Assembly (NCBI RefSeq): GCF_029982035.1
Contig: NZ_CP104166.1
Span: 372,001 to 436,000 of the forward strand
DNA: 64,000 bases
Direction of reading: 5' to 3'
Source of the DNA: Megaera polyxenophila
GTDB lineage: Bacteria; Pseudomonadota; Alphaproteobacteria; Rickettsiales; Rickettsiaceae
The notes below the pieces were generated by a model. That model made no database searches and was not told where the DNA came from. It worked only from the letters and a program-made list of their open reading frames with translations. How positions within the stretch are numbered: position 1 is the first letter of the stretch; each line of letters starts with the position of its first letter. This document shows, in pieces, positions 39,133-50,126 of the stretch. The translations under genes and the position numbers were made by a program.

Positions 39133-39154
39133 GAAAACATTAACTATAAGTAAT

Positions 39155-40335
39155 TTATGGAAATAGTCGGTAAAGGAATATCTATAAAACATATTTTTCT
39201 AGACCGTGGTAATTGGTCTCGATTTCGCTAAAAAATACGGCAAGCTAAGATACGGCATTATTTTCAACGTCACTAAAGTTATATCGTGTGGAACGAAATA
39301 TTTAGGATTTAAACGTTATAGCTGCCGTGATTGTAACCGCAATAAATCGGTAGCATTCAGCTGTAAAGGTAGGTTTTGTTCTCGTTGTGGTAAGAAACAA
39401 ACGGATCAATGGGTGAGTAAGGCTAGCAATGTTCTACCAAAAACACGATGGCAGCACATTACATTTACAATGCCGGACTCTTTATGGCCGATATTTTGGC
39501 TCAATCGTGATCTGTTTGGATTGATTTCCGGTATTGCAGCAGGAATTATTAAGGAGATAGCTACAAAGAAAAATCTTGTGGTTGGTATATTTACTGCCTT
39601 ACACACTTTCGGTAGAGATTTAAAACGCAATGTTCATATCCATTTATCGGTTACTTGCGGCGGTATAAATAGCAAAGGCAAGTGGCAAAAATTATTTTTT
39701 CCTGCCGAACCTATTAAAAAAATGTGGAGACATAGAGTCCTTGAGTTATTTCGCTTTCAATATATCTCAAGTAATTTGAAGTTGCCGTCCGCATATCAAA
39801 ATGCTGAGAATTTTAATAACTGGATGAGTAGTTTATACGAAATCAGTTGGTATGTTTATTTACAAAAACCATCGGATGATCATAAACGCAACATAGAATA
39901 TTTAGGGCGGTATATAAAACGCCCCCTATTTCCGAGACAAGAATAGAAAATTACGACGGAAAGCAGGTAACGTTTAAATTTCTTGATCACTATAATAATA
40001 CAATTGATCGCATAACTATGCCCGTGATGCAGTTCATAGCTAGTCTGATTATGCATATACCAGATCGTTATTTTCGAATGATTAGGTATTACGGTTTTTT
40101 ATCTAATAGAACTAGGGGCGTACAATTACCTATCGTATATAAGGCAATTAATCAAATCGTTCATAAGAAAACTAAGCTCATTAGTTGGAGATTAATGATT
40201 TGGTTGAATTTTAAAATAGATCCTCTGTTTTGCTATAATTGCAATAAATGTATGAATCTGCGGCAAGTTTATTACGGTTTATCTCCGCCATTGTTATTAA
40301 TAAGAATCAATGAATTATTATCAACGCCTAGATAA
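39155..40335 (+). pseudogene. IS91-family transposase, two frame breaks (copy 1)
   Basis: The protein is readable in three segments. The first (MEIVGKGISIKHIF, then DRGNW) runs into a stop. The second (39206-39946) has the zinc-finger pattern YSCRDCNRNKSVAFSCKGRF, then CSRCG, the HUH motif VHIHLSVTCGG and the Tyr region IEYLGRYIKRP. The third begins near 39930 in the -1 frame (RPPISETRIENYDGK) and continues through MPVMQFIASLIMHI to 40335. The second break sits in a CCCCC run. Both breaks are also present in copy 2. Confidence 0.8.
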
Positions 40336-40615
40336 CATCATTATGGCGAACACTTCTTTCACGTCTTAGCCACATAATTTGTAAAACTGAACCTATTTTT
40401 AGATAGATTCTGGCAGAGATTTTTATAAAAGTGTTGATAATTTCTAATATTGTGGCTTGTAACTACATTTTATTAAACGAATTTTCAAAGTTTTGATTAA
40501 CAATTTTTCTGGTTACAAATTTTGAAATTCCTATACTATAAAATATCTCCTTAAAGTAAGTGTCACTAATAGTAAATAGGATTGCTAAAAGAACATCATA
40601 TTTTTGTAGGGAAAT

Positions 40616-41545
40616 TTAAACAAATTGGATATTTTTGTTTTTACTATTAAGGCCAAGAAGGTAATCTTTTGCATCCATTATTTTTTTACCTTCAGGTTGT
40701 AATTTAATGATCCTTAATATACCTCTGCTACAAGCAATTTCACACAGTTTATTATTAAAGTTTAGTAGTGTGCCAGGGTCGTATTTATGCTCCACCATAA
40801 GAGGTTCAGCTTCGGTTATTTTAATTTTTTTACCTTGGTATTCAAAATAAATTCCAGGCCATGGGTTCATCCCTCTGACCTTACAATCTATTAAAAAAGC
40901 AGGTTCATGCCAATTTACTTTGGATTCCTCTTTAGAAAGTTTATGAGCATAAGATACGCCTTTATCAGATTGTTTAAAAGGTGTTATTTTATCGATATTA
41001 TCAAGAACCTGGACAAGCATCCTTGCACCGATCTTGGAAGTTTTATCATGCAATTCTGTAAAGGTAATTTTATTAGGAACAGCAAGTTCTTCCTTAATTA
41101 TTATATTGCCGGTATCAAGCCCCTCATCCATTTGCATAATACACACGGCAGTTTTATTCTCACCGTTAATTATTGTACGCTGAAGTGGAGCTGCTCCCCT
41201 ATATTTAGGTAAATCAGAAGGGTGGATATTCAAGCACCCATATTTTTTTGCCCCCAGAATAGTTTTTGGTATAATAAAACCATAAGCGGTAACAACTATA
41301 ATATCTGCGTCAATTGATCTGATCAAATTTGCTGTCTCTTCATTTTTTAAGGTTGAGGGTGTGTAAACTGGAATGTTATGAGCAATAGCAAGCCTATGCA
41401 CAGGAGATTCTGTTATTTTCATTCCTCTACCCTGGGCTTTAGGTTTTTGAGAAAAAACAGCTTTAACTTTGTGAACCGTTGATTCCAGTAGGGCTTTTAG
41501 CGCAGGTACTGCAAACTCAGGAGTACCCATAAAAATCACATTCAT
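40616..41545 (-). CDS. fmt: Methionyl-tRNA formyltransferase
   Basis: Fmt formylates initiator Met-tRNA using 10-formyl-tetrahydrofolate. The product starts MNVIFMGTPEFAVPALKALL; I use ATG 41545 instead of a TTG ten codons upstream. The catalytic core shows NIHPSDLPKYRGAAPLQRTI (Asn and His of the active site) and MDEGLDTGNII; the C-terminal domain contains NPWPGIYFEYQGKKIKI. About 309 residues, normal length. It ends 70 bp from the IS91 copy, so flanking genes were probably displaced. Confidence 0.96.
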   Translation of the reverse strand: MNVIFMGTPEFAVPALKALLESTVHKVKAVFSQKPKAQGRGMKITESPVHRLAIAHNIPVYTPSTLKNEETANLIRSIDADIIVVTAYGFIIPKTILGAKKYGCLNIHPSDLPKYRGAAPLQRTIINGENKTAVCIMQMDEGLDTGNIIIKEELAVPNKITFTELHDKTSKIGARMLVQVLDNIDKITPFKQSDKGVSYAHKLSKEESKVNWHEPAFLIDCKVRGMNPWPGIYFEYQGKKIKITEAEPLMVEHKYDPGTLLNFNNKLCEIACSRGILRIIKLQPEGKKIMDAKDYLLGLNSKNKNIQFV

Positions 41546-41643
41546 CCTTTTAAAACTCTCTGATTTGAGCCTCAAGTATAACAGTCATGTTATTGGTTGT
41601 AAATTTTAACTTAAATTATGTAAGCAAAATCCTATGTTCCAAG

Positions 41644-43059
41644 TTATACGCTAATTGCATTATAAGCGGCAAGAGCCTTTTGCCTTGCTTTTTCATGTAC
41701 TACGATTGGTTTTGGATAATCTATACCGATTCTTATATTAAGCGCAGCTAGTATAGATTCCGGGGCAAGCCAAGGAGAAAATAGGTATTTTATAGGTAAT
41801 TGCTTTAATTCAGGGACAAATTTTTTCGTATAATTACCTTCAGGGTCAAATTTTTGCCCCTGCAAAATAGGATTAAAAATACGAAAATAAGGGGCTGCAT
41901 CTGCTCCGCTACCTGTCACCCATTGCCAGCTAGCACTATTATTTGCAATATCGGCATCAACTAAGCAATCATGAAACCACTCAAGACCCCGTCTCCAATT
42001 GATCATTAAGTGCTTTACCAAAAACGAAGCAACGATCATCCGTACCCGGTTATGCATAAATCCAGTCTGCCATAATTCCCTCATACCGGCATCAACTATC
42101 GGATAGCCGGTCATACCCTTTTGCCATTTTATTAAGAAATCGTTATTTTCTTCCCAAGGAAAATTATCGAATTTTTGTTGTAAGTTTTTTTGTGGTAAGT
42201 CAGGAAAAAAATAAAGGAGATTGGAAGAAAATTCCCGCCATACCAGTTCAGATAAAAAGTGCTCTGCATCAACGTCGTAACCATGTTTCTGTGAGTATGA
42301 GCAGATGTTATGCCAGATTATATTTGGAGATATTTCCCCAAAATGTAAATGCGGTGATAATTTTGATGAATATTCTAAATCAGCTCTATTACGAAGCTCT
42401 TTATAACCCTTTAAACCTTTCGCAAGGAATTTATCGAGGGCAATAAAAGCTCCATTTTCTCCTGGCTGCCATATTTTTTCAAAATTTTTATACCATTTTA
42501 TTTTAGGTATTAAAGATAAATCAGTAAGTGATAATGATTCTATTTTTAGTAAATTTAAATTAGGGGGCTTAGCAATTGGCAATCGTATTTTAGAATTACC
42601 TTGTAAATAGTTTTTTTTATAAAATGCCGTGAACACTTTATAATTAGTGTTATCTTCTTTCAGGGTATCTTGTGGTTCAAGTAATAAAGCAGAATTAAAA
42701 CTTTTTACCTGAACGTTTTGGTTTTTGAGATACTCCTTGATACCTTTATCTCTCTTGATTACCGCAGGTTCATAGCATCTATTCCAAACTACTTCAGCAG
42801 CGTTATTTTCTCTTATCAATTTATCAATAATTTCTTGTGGATCACCAATAAAAAAACTTAATTTCTGATTTAGAGATTGAACAAGGCTTTGCAGGCTATG
42901 ATATAACCACCACTTACTTGCTGCGCCGATATTAGCTCTTACATCTAAAATATAAATTGGAATTATTGGGCATAAAGATTTAGCCGCATAATCTAAAGCT
43001 GGGTTGTCGCTTAAGCGCAGGTCTTGTCTGAACCATAATATTATAGGTTTATTGGTCAT
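41644..43059 (-). CDS. phrB: Deoxyribodipyrimidine photolyase (class I CPD type)
   Basis: Photolyase repairs UV-induced cyclobutane pyrimidine dimers with light, using FAD and an antenna cofactor. The 471-residue protein has the N-terminal Rossmann domain (ILWFRQDLRLSDNPAL) and the FAD-binding helical domain with WREFSSNLLYFFPDL, HNRVRMIVASFLVKHL and DADIANNSASWQWVTGSGAD, all conserved. A light-driven repair enzyme is notable in an intracellular bacterium and suggests hosts or stages exposed to light (inference). Confidence 0.95.
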   Translation of the reverse strand: MTNKPIILWFRQDLRLSDNPALDYAAKSLCPIIPIYILDVRANIGAASKWWLYHSLQSLVQSLNQKLSFFIGDPQEIIDKLIRENNAAEVVWNRCYEPAVIKRDKGIKEYLKNQNVQVKSFNSALLLEPQDTLKEDNTNYKVFTAFYKKNYLQGNSKIRLPIAKPPNLNLLKIESLSLTDLSLIPKIKWYKNFEKIWQPGENGAFIALDKFLAKGLKGYKELRNRADLEYSSKLSPHLHFGEISPNIIWHNICSYSQKHGYDVDAEHFLSELVWREFSSNLLYFFPDLPQKNLQQKFDNFPWEENNDFLIKWQKGMTGYPIVDAGMRELWQTGFMHNRVRMIVASFLVKHLMINWRRGLEWFHDCLVDADIANNSASWQWVTGSGADAAPYFRIFNPILQGQKFDPEGNYTKKFVPELKQLPIKYLFSPWLAPESILAALNIRIGIDYPKPIVVHEKARQKALAAYNAISV

Positions 43060-43065
43060 ATGGCT

Positions 43066-43641
43066 TTACTTATTAATTCTAACTAAACAGATTTCTTCAG
43101 TGACCGCTTTTAATTTCTCAACTCTTTGAATGAGATATTGTAGTTGCTCCTGCATAATTTTATAATTTTTATCATAACGCGCATTAATATAAGCTTTTTG
43201 CAGTAAAACAAAACATTCGTTGCGCTCTTTACTATCACGAGGAAATATTTTTAATAGTTCATCGCTATAGTTACTTGCGAGGCTACCAAGCGTAACAAGG
43301 TCATGTATTTTATCCTTATATAACCGCTAAATACCAATAGAATTGTATTATAATAACTTTCTGTTGGCTGGTGAAGTTGAAAAGCAGCAAGATTCAAGTT
43401 ATTGCGTTGAAGCATATAAGCAGTAGCGTCCATAAACCCATTTCCTTGGGGAAAACAGTGCTCAAAATATTCTTTTGCTATTTCTCTAGTTTCTTTCCAG
43501 TCTAATTTCTAGGATCTGCACGTTTAAACTCACCACTATCATAAAGAATAACTCCTTCTTTCTTGATATCCGAGAAAAAATAGCGGCTTTTTTCAAGTTC
43601 CTTATTAATACACTGAATCGGTTCAATAATTAACTGAATTT
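43066..43641 (-). pseudogene. Degenerate nucleotidyltransferase-HEPN relative
   Basis: The minus strand reads ELEKSRYFFSDIKKEG and YDSGEFKRADP, then, in other frames, LHQPTESYYNTILLVFSGY and LGSLASNYSDELLKIFPRDS and ARYDKNYKIMQEQL to a TAA at 43066-43068. This is clearly the C-terminal 60% of the genes at 5444 and 6456, with at least two frameshifts and no nucleotidyltransferase half. It lies 6 nt from phrB. It shows this family has spread and decays in this genome. Confidence 0.85.
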
Positions 43642-43675
43642 ACTTCTATAAGGTTACAATTTGCTGCACTCATTG

Positions 43676-44231
43676 TCAATTCAGTTTCTTCGTAAACCAC
43701 AGCACTAGGTTATCATTAAGCGGGTAGGTATTTCCAGGTATTGCAAGTTGGTAATTATATGTAACACCTTTACCATCAGGAATATAACCACGTTGTACAT
43801 AAAGCCTTTGCGCACTACCATAGCCCCCATCGCTACCAGCATAAAGCCCGACACCAATACCAACGATGGCGCTCTTTGTTGCTGCCTCTTGTTCTGCCGT
43901 ATCAAGAAGCATAGAGCCTATACCTATTTTACGTACGTATCAACACATTGAGATCCATAATTTCAGGGATGTTTTGGTGCTTAAATGGGAGGTACTCCGA
44001 CTCCCATTTAAGAGTTACATATCCCGCAAACTGACCTTGAACTAAGGCCACCCAAACGTACCTTTGAATATCTTCCGCTTCTTTCCAGTATCGCTTAAAT
44101 AAAGCCGCAGGTTTGTGCCAACCAATAGAGCTGAAGGCTTTTACCATGCGAGGAATATCCTTTTTGGATAAGGCACGAATCAAGGTTTCCTTGATTACCT
44201 TTGGGGCAATATCGCCAAGGGTCTTAACCAT
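43676..44231 (-). pseudogene. GNAT-family acetyltransferase, frameshifted and cut by IS5
   Basis: The N-terminal frame (44231-43929) reads GWHKPAALFKRYWKEAEDIQ, VWVALVQGQFAGYVTLKWES and ends IMDLNVLIRT. The C-terminal frame continues RKIGIGSMLLDTAEQEA (acetyl-CoA-binding loop) and GSAQRLYVQRGYIPDG to 43676. A single base change in frame near 43935 separates them. The first codon abuts the IS5 copy at 44232, so upstream sequence may also be lost. The combined protein, about 185 residues, has a typical GNAT fold. Confidence 0.8.
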
Positions 44232-44417
44232 GAACTCATTGCTGGTTTCATAGTTTAAAAACGGGTGGGTTTTTATTCTCGTCGATAAGATTTTGGAACT
44301 GCAGCTTTTGTATTGGAATTTTTGATGATTTTATAATCAAATTGCTTAATTTTTGGCAATTTGGGCAGTATTCTCCCTTTAGCTTCATCCGCACCTTGTT
44401 TAATCCATGCTTAGCCG

Positions 44418-44910
44418 TTATCCACAAAAATGCCGCAGGTTAACCATGCTGTAGGCTATAGTTTTCAGAGCATAATGGTTTATGCTGTGGAATTCAAATC
44501 TCAGTAACAACCGTTTGAATTTATCTTCCCAGGCAAATATTCTCTCTATCGTTCTAAACCTTTCTTTAAAGATTTTCCGGCAAAAAGTTTGCTTTCTTCC
44601 TCGCTTAGATTTCTTGCGACTCCTTTTATTCTCTGGCATATTAGGAGTCATGCCAAGATTAAAAATTGCTTTACGATTTTTACGTGAATTATATACACCA
44701 TCTAAGCTCATGGTACTTTCCTTGAGATCTATACCTATTAGTTTTACAATCTTTTTTAAGTTTGATATTGCAGGAGTAAGCAGGATTCCTTCATTCCTAT
44801 TACCCGGAGCAGTAACAAAAGGCGCAATAACATTGCAGTTTCTATCACAAAACGGTACAACCTTGTCTCCTTTAGTGTGTTTATGACCATTATACCCTAA
44901 GTTGTCACCC
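44418..44910 (-). CDS. IS5-family transposase, C-terminal frame (copy C)
   Basis: Same as in copies A and B; second Asp in MSLDGVYNSRK, Glu in TIERIFAWEDKF; joined to the upstream frame only by a -1 shift at the A6G4 run. Confidence 0.8.
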
Positions 44911-45280
44911 CTTTTTTAGCAGAAGTACAAGTACCATCACCATGTAATATATCAGTATCAAGCATTCCAGCTTTAAATAACCTTGCCACCGAAGCTTCGA
45001 AAATCTTATCAAAGCATCCGTGCTTAACCCAGAACTTAAAAGCATTATAGATATTAGTATAGTGAATTTCTGGCATGCCGTCTTTATTTTTGTCTATTGG
45101 TATCTGTTCCCATTGGCAACCAGTATGCATGAGTTTAAGAATGTAATTAAATAATTTGAAAAATGATATCTTTTTACTTGGACCACGTGTGCCTTTTTTA
45201 AGATGCGGTAAGACAAATTCGTTAAATTCATCTTCTCTCAAAACAGTAGGAAGCTTGTTGTATCGTCTAATTCTGCTCAT
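44897..45280 (-). CDS. IS5-family transposase, N-terminal frame (copy C)
   Basis: Identical to the 127-residue frame of copies A and B, with LDTDILHGDGT and the end AKKGVTT. Confidence 0.85.
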   Translation of the reverse strand: MSRIRRYNKLPTVLREDEFNEFVLPHLKKGTRGPSKKISFFKLFNYILKLMHTGCQWEQIPIDKNKDGMPEIHYTNIYNAFKFWVKHGCFDKIFEASVARLFKAGMLDTDILHGDGTCTSAKKGVTT

Positions 45281-45324
45281 TCTATTTGGTTACTTAAATA
45301 AAATTAATGAATACTCAATATATC

Positions 45325-45353
45325 TACAAACCTTTTAAATACAAGGCTATAAT
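45325..45353 (+). promoter_or_regulatory. Outward-facing promoter in the IS5 copy C end
   Basis: A perfect TATAAT (45348-45353) stands 17 nt after TACAAA (45325-45330, 3 of 6 for a -35). It points out of the element, 30 nt before the ATG at 45384 that starts the truncated flavodoxin-fold gene. The same sequence is at the end of every copy. Confidence 0.5.
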
Positions 45354-45383
45354 GGTTTTATTTCGTAAAAATTCAAACCCGCA

Positions 45384-45782
45384 ATGAGTTCTATTTATGA
45401 TTATGACCATTACAATAAGGATGACGATTTTATACCCTTAATAGAGAAAGTAATAAGACACGACCTAATTGTACTGGCTACTCCTGTTTATTGGTATACG
45501 ATGAGTGCCACCATGAAAATTTTTCTGGATCGTTTAACTGACCTGCTTGATATTAGGAAAGATTTAGGACGTAAATTATACGGCAAGAAAATATTTATTA
45601 TTTGCAGTTTAGCCTCTAATTTACTACCACAAGGCTTTGATTATCCTTTTTGGCAAACGGCAGAATATCTGAAAATGGAGTATAAAGGTTGCATTTTCAT
45701 CTCTAGCTCTCCAAATCCCGAATGCAAAAAAAATAATGAGTTAGAAATACAAAAGGCAAGAGCTGTTTTATTTAAAAGTTAG
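45384..45782 (+). pseudogene. Flavodoxin-fold NAD(P)H oxidoreductase, N-terminus replaced by an IS end
   Basis: The 132 residues cover the middle and end of a NADPH-dependent FMN-reductase-like flavodoxin fold: LIEKVIRHDLIVLATPVYWY, then MSATMKIFLDRLTDLL. The N-terminal strand and phosphate-binding loop (about 45 residues with a GSxRxxG- or SxTGNT-type motif) are missing. The ATG at 45384 and the codons AGT TC belong to the IS5 terminus. FMN binding is probably lost. It lies 8 nt before xthA on the same strand. Confidence 0.8.
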
Positions 45783-45790
45783 GATACAAT

Positions 45791-46570
45791 ATGAAAATAG
45801 CCACTTGGAACATAAATTCGCTACGTCTTAGGCTAGATTTACTCTCTGTTTTTGCAAAAATCAGTAATCCTGATATAATCTGCCTGCAAGAAACTAAAAC
45901 ACCTGATGAACTATTCCCCCAAGATGAAATTAAGAAGATAGGCTATAAGTACATGGCTTTTAAAGGAGAGAAATCCTATAACGGGGTTGCAATTTTATCT
46001 AAACATCCTATTGATAACATTTTTGCTTCTAGCTTTTATAACGACGATAAAAGGCATATTTCTGCTAAAATAAGAGATATCGAGATTCACAATTTTTATG
46101 TGCCAGCCGGCGGCGACGAGCCAGATATTGAGATTAACCCTAAATTCAAACATAAACTAGAATATATTAGATCAATTGAAAACTGGTTCTTAACCAACCG
46201 GAATAAAAACGATAAAATAATATTAGCTGGTGATTTAAATATTGCTCCGCATGCTAATGATGTATGGTCCAGTACCCAGTTAAAAAAAGTGGTGAGCCAT
46301 ACACCACTTGAGCGAGAATTATTAATAAATCTCCAACATTCTTTCGACTTCGTCGATAGTGCCAGATTTTTTACTAGTATGGAAGAAAAATTATATAGCT
46401 GGTGGAGCTACAGAAATAGAGATTGGAGAAAGTCTAATCGAGGTCGAAGGCTAGATCATATATGGGTAACCCAGCCTTTAAAACATCAACTCAAGAGTAT
46501 TACTACCCTTAAAGAAGCCAGAGACTGGATACGACCATCCGACCACGTACCTTTTATGATTGAGTTATGA
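45791..46570 (+). CDS. xthA: Exodeoxyribonuclease III
   Basis: ExoIII is the main apurinic/apyrimidinic endonuclease of base-excision repair. The 259-residue protein has MKIATWNINSLRLRL, ICLQETKT (metal-binding Glu), YVPAGGDEPD, LAGDLNIAP, YSWWSYRN and RLDHIWVT, and ends RPSDHVPFMIEL with the catalytic His. The stop TGA overlaps the hemW start (ATGA), so translation is coupled. Confidence 0.96.
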   Translation: MKIATWNINSLRLRLDLLSVFAKISNPDIICLQETKTPDELFPQDEIKKIGYKYMAFKGEKSYNGVAILSKHPIDNIFASSFYNDDKRHISAKIRDIEIHNFYVPAGGDEPDIEINPKFKHKLEYIRSIENWFLTNRNKNDKIILAGDLNIAPHANDVWSSTQLKKVVSHTPLERELLINLQHSFDFVDSARFFTSMEEKLYSWWSYRNRDWRKSNRGRRLDHIWVTQPLKHQLKSITTLKEARDWIRPSDHVPFMIEL

Positions 46571-47724
46571 GCACTATTTCAATTTATGTCCATTGGCCTT
46601 TTTGTTTGTCACTTTGCCCCTACTGCGACTTTAATTCCCATATTGCAAATAACGTAGATCATAACAGTTGGTTAAAAGCTTATGAAAAAGAGCTAGAGCA
46701 CTTTACTTGGAAAATAAGAAACAAAGAAATTAAATCTATATTTTTTGGAGGTGGGACACCTTCACTGATGCAACCTTTTGTAGTTCAAGGCATAATAGAT
46801 AAAATAGGTTCCATTGGCACAATTTCTGATTCATGCGAAATTACCCTCGAGGCTAACCCCACCTCTTTTGAAACAGATAAATTCAAACAATTTAAATCAG
46901 CAGGGATCAACAGAGTTTCTCTTGGCATACAATCATTTGATGAAAAAGATTTATCGGTGCTAGGAAGAAAACATTCTAGCAGTGAGGCTATTAATGCTAT
47001 CGAATCGGCAAGTAAGATTTTTTCTAGATACTCATTTGATCTGATTTATGCTCGCCCAGATCAAACGCTTAAAAAATGGCAGGAAGAGCTAAAATTTGCT
47101 TTAACACTCGCAGGTAACCATATTTCTCTTTACCAGCTGACTATTGAAAAAGGCACGCCGTTTTTTAACCTCTTTCGTTATAATAAATTTTCATTACCGG
47201 CAGATGATTTAGCAGCTACCTTATATGAGTGGACTACTTCTTACCTTAAAGAACATGACTATAATCGTTATGAAATATCAAATTACGCCAAGAGCGGAGA
47301 GGAGTGCATTCATAATTTATGCTACTGGAATTATGATGAATACATAGGGATAGGACCTGGAGCACATAGCAGACTTCATGATAGGTCCGAAGTATTAGCG
47401 GTGATGATGCACCATAAACCAGATAAATGGTTAAATTCCGTGGAATTGCAAGGTCATGGCATTCAAAACAATGTAAGGCTTTCAAGCTCTGAAATAGCTG
47501 AGGAATTAATAATGATGGGAACAAGATTATCTACCGGCGTAAAAGAAGAATCCCTAATGCAACTTACAAAGTTAAGATTTATAGATGTTCTTAACCATGA
47601 TATTGTCAATGAATATATCAAACAACAGTTAATAACTATAGCAAGCAATAGTTTGAAACTTACTGACTACGGTCTGTTATTACATAATTATTTAATTCCG
47701 AGGTTACTCTCTACATCACTCTAA
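46567..47724 (+). CDS. hemW: Heme chaperone HemW (radical SAM)
   Basis: HemW binds heme and an iron-sulfur cluster and inserts heme into target proteins; it was formerly called a HemN-like coproporphyrinogen oxidase. The 385-residue protein has the radical-SAM motif CLSLCPYCDF (CxxxCxxC), SIFFGGGTPSLM and RVSLGIQSFDEKDL. HemN proper has a longer N-terminus and a different cysteine context, so HemW is the better call. It overlaps xthA by 4 nt and converges on the AsmA-like gene. Confidence 0.94.
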   Translation: MSTISIYVHWPFCLSLCPYCDFNSHIANNVDHNSWLKAYEKELEHFTWKIRNKEIKSIFFGGGTPSLMQPFVVQGIIDKIGSIGTISDSCEITLEANPTSFETDKFKQFKSAGINRVSLGIQSFDEKDLSVLGRKHSSSEAINAIESASKIFSRYSFDLIYARPDQTLKKWQEELKFALTLAGNHISLYQLTIEKGTPFFNLFRYNKFSLPADDLAATLYEWTTSYLKEHDYNRYEISNYAKSGEECIHNLCYWNYDEYIGIGPGAHSRLHDRSEVLAVMMHHKPDKWLNSVELQGHGIQNNVRLSSSEIAEELIMMGTRLSTGVKEESLMQLTKLRFIDVLNHDIVNEYIKQQLITIASNSLKLTDYGLLLHNYLIPRLLSTSL

Positions 47725-50126
47725 TAAGAATCTTTAATTCTATAAGGGGCAGATATAATTCCTCCGTGTTTTTTATCTCCAGTAAAAATTTTTCCTATAA
47801 CCGGCACATAACCAACAAGTGCACTTAAACCATAAAGAGAAGGCGTAACTTGCCCTGAAAGATCTGTAACCCTCTTAGTCGTATCTATATCTCCCTGCAT
47901 AGTAAAACTAAAAAAAGGCCCTACCGCCTGACTATGGAATATATGTAAAACTCCTTTTTGGAAGTTGAATTTGCCTTTCATATTGGAAAATATTATATCC
48001 TTGTTACCGCTAATCATGTTAACAAACCCAGGAACAGAAACAACAGATACAAGCTTGGTAAGAGAAGGAGCATTATATAGAACAAAACGCTCGAATTCAA
48101 ATTTACCATCCACAATAGGAATTACTTCCCCAGCAGTTATTTCTTTCCTACTAGCTGTTAAAACTAATAGCATACTTCCTGCTCTCATATCTTCATATGC
48201 TCCAATACCTTTAAGTAAAGCACCGGCATTATCCGATTTTACTAACCATTTTTCGGAATTACTCTCTTGAGTAAGGTTCATTTCAACTTTTTTAGAACCA
48301 ATTTTTGCGTCAATTTGCCCCTCGTAACATTTTATGTAAGTGCATTTAAAGTTTAGTTTTAAATCATTAAGCAAAATATCGTTTTTTAACTTTACTTTAT
48401 CTACAGCAAGGTGCATTTTAGTAGTACCTGCATCCCTTTCTTTTTCAAGAAATTGGAACATATCGGCTCTTGATAAATCAAGGGTTTTACCTTTAATAAT
48501 TATATCAAAATTATCTTTATTGATTAATATGCTTGAAGAAAGTTCGGTTTGCCGATGATTAATTTTATCCAATATCATTTTAGTAGTGGTCTCATCAATA
48601 TCTATCAAACCGCTGATATTAAGATTATTATCTCCAGCAACCTTAAAATTAATTTTTCCTTTTATAGGGTTCTCTAAAATTCCATTTAAAATAAAATTTG
48701 ATTTCTCTCCTTGTTTTTTATGAATCCCTAATTTATCAAAATATAGGTCTAAGTTCTTTAAATCAGAATTTACGGTAATTCTCCCCTCATCATTTATATT
48801 AATATATTCAAAATTTAATTTTGAATTACCGCCAAGTAATTTTATAAAACCAACTTTTTGAGGTTTTTTACTAGATTTACTAAATTGCAGAGCAGTTATT
48901 ATATTTAATTTATGATGAAATTCTGTCTGATCTTCAAAATTTTGAGTAAACTCTATTTCAGAATCGAAGCCGTTGATTTTACCTTCTCCTGTTATTTTGA
49001 GTCTATCACCACTATATTTACCGAAAATATTTCCTTTATTAAGGGTAATTTTATTATTAAAGATAGATAATCCTGTATTTGGTATTTTGGCAGTTATGTC
49101 ATAAGTATCTTTAGTACCCGGTTTTATAGGGATTTCTATTTTTATATCAATATCTGCTTTTCCAGAAAATTTTCTTAAATCAATAGAAGCCTGCTTCAAC
49201 AATTTATGAATGTTAACTGTAATAAAATCCGTTAGAGCGCTAGTAGGACCTTGAGCTTTTGCGGTAATTAATAATTTAGTATGTTCCTGGCCTTGCCAAA
49301 CCATATGTATTAAGCCATTAGTAATTTCAATATCGGTCGAGTTTGCTTTATTGATAATAAATTCCGTAACCATTCCTTTTTGCAAAACATCGATTTGCAT
49401 ATTAGTTAAAGGAGGTAATTCATTATTGTAAACAAACTTTAGATCTCTTACTTTAACAAAACCCTTTATATTTTCTCCGTTATAATTGTTATTTTTAATG
49501 TCTTCTTCTGATACATTAACACTAAATTCTCCAGATTCGAGAATTCCTTCTTTAATAAATTCATTCAAGAAAATCAATAAATCATCCTTCTGGTACAAGT
49601 AATAAATAGGCTTATAAATCGTTAGGGGTAAATTTTTTACATTTCCTGTAAAAGCGATGTTATTACTAAGTTTACCATGCAGATCAAAGGTTACACCATC
49701 CTTAAAATTTACCTTGATATCATATTTAGATTGTTTATCTGCAAAAGAGTATTCTATTTGAGCTTTTCCATTCTGGAGTTCGATTGGCTTATCGGCGTTA
49801 TTAGGTGCTTGTTTGTAAAAGATATCGTCTATATCTAACAAAACCTTGGATTCATTTTTGATAAAAAAGCTTTCATAAGCAATGTCTATCCTACCAGTCG
49901 CCAATTGTTGATTATCAGGAGTACTCGCTTTTATTTTATATTAACCCACCAATTAAATACCCGACTTAGGCGGCATATTTTACTTCTTTCGCCTGAAATA
50001 ATCTTTTGATATGTTCTGGGTTATTTTGCAGAGTCCTTAGGTAAGATTTTAAATTCCCTTGGAGTTCAGATTTTGTAAGAGGTATATGTTTCCTATTTAC
50101 ATTTCTTTTTAAATCGTTGTTTAAAT

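Larger units (their letters stand above)
38731..40545 (+). mobile_element. IS91-family element, copy 1
   Basis: This element of about 1,815 bp starts with ATAAGCCACC and a hairpin GCCACC-TATC-GGTGGC (38735-38750), directly after the tetranucleotide CAAG, and ends near ATACTATAAAATA. A second copy in opposite orientation (51288-53104) also abuts CAAG at the same end. There are no long terminal repeats or target duplications, as expected for rolling-circle IS91 elements, which are reported to prefer GAAC/CAAG sites. Confidence 0.85.
44232..45391 (-). mobile_element. IS5-family insertion sequence, copy C
   Basis: Complete 1,160-bp element identical by eye to copies A and B, with GAACTCATTGCTGGTTT at one end and AAACCCGCAATGAGTTC at the other. 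It separates two unrelated broken genes (GNAT and flavodoxin-fold). The flanks CAT and TAT do not form a target duplication, suggesting deletion or recombination next to it. Confidence 0.9.

Noticed and set aside
28983..45391. CRISPR-like repetition suggested by repeated blocks
   Set aside because: The repeats are complete IS copies of 1.2 kb or their fragments; no short, regularly spaced repeats were found.
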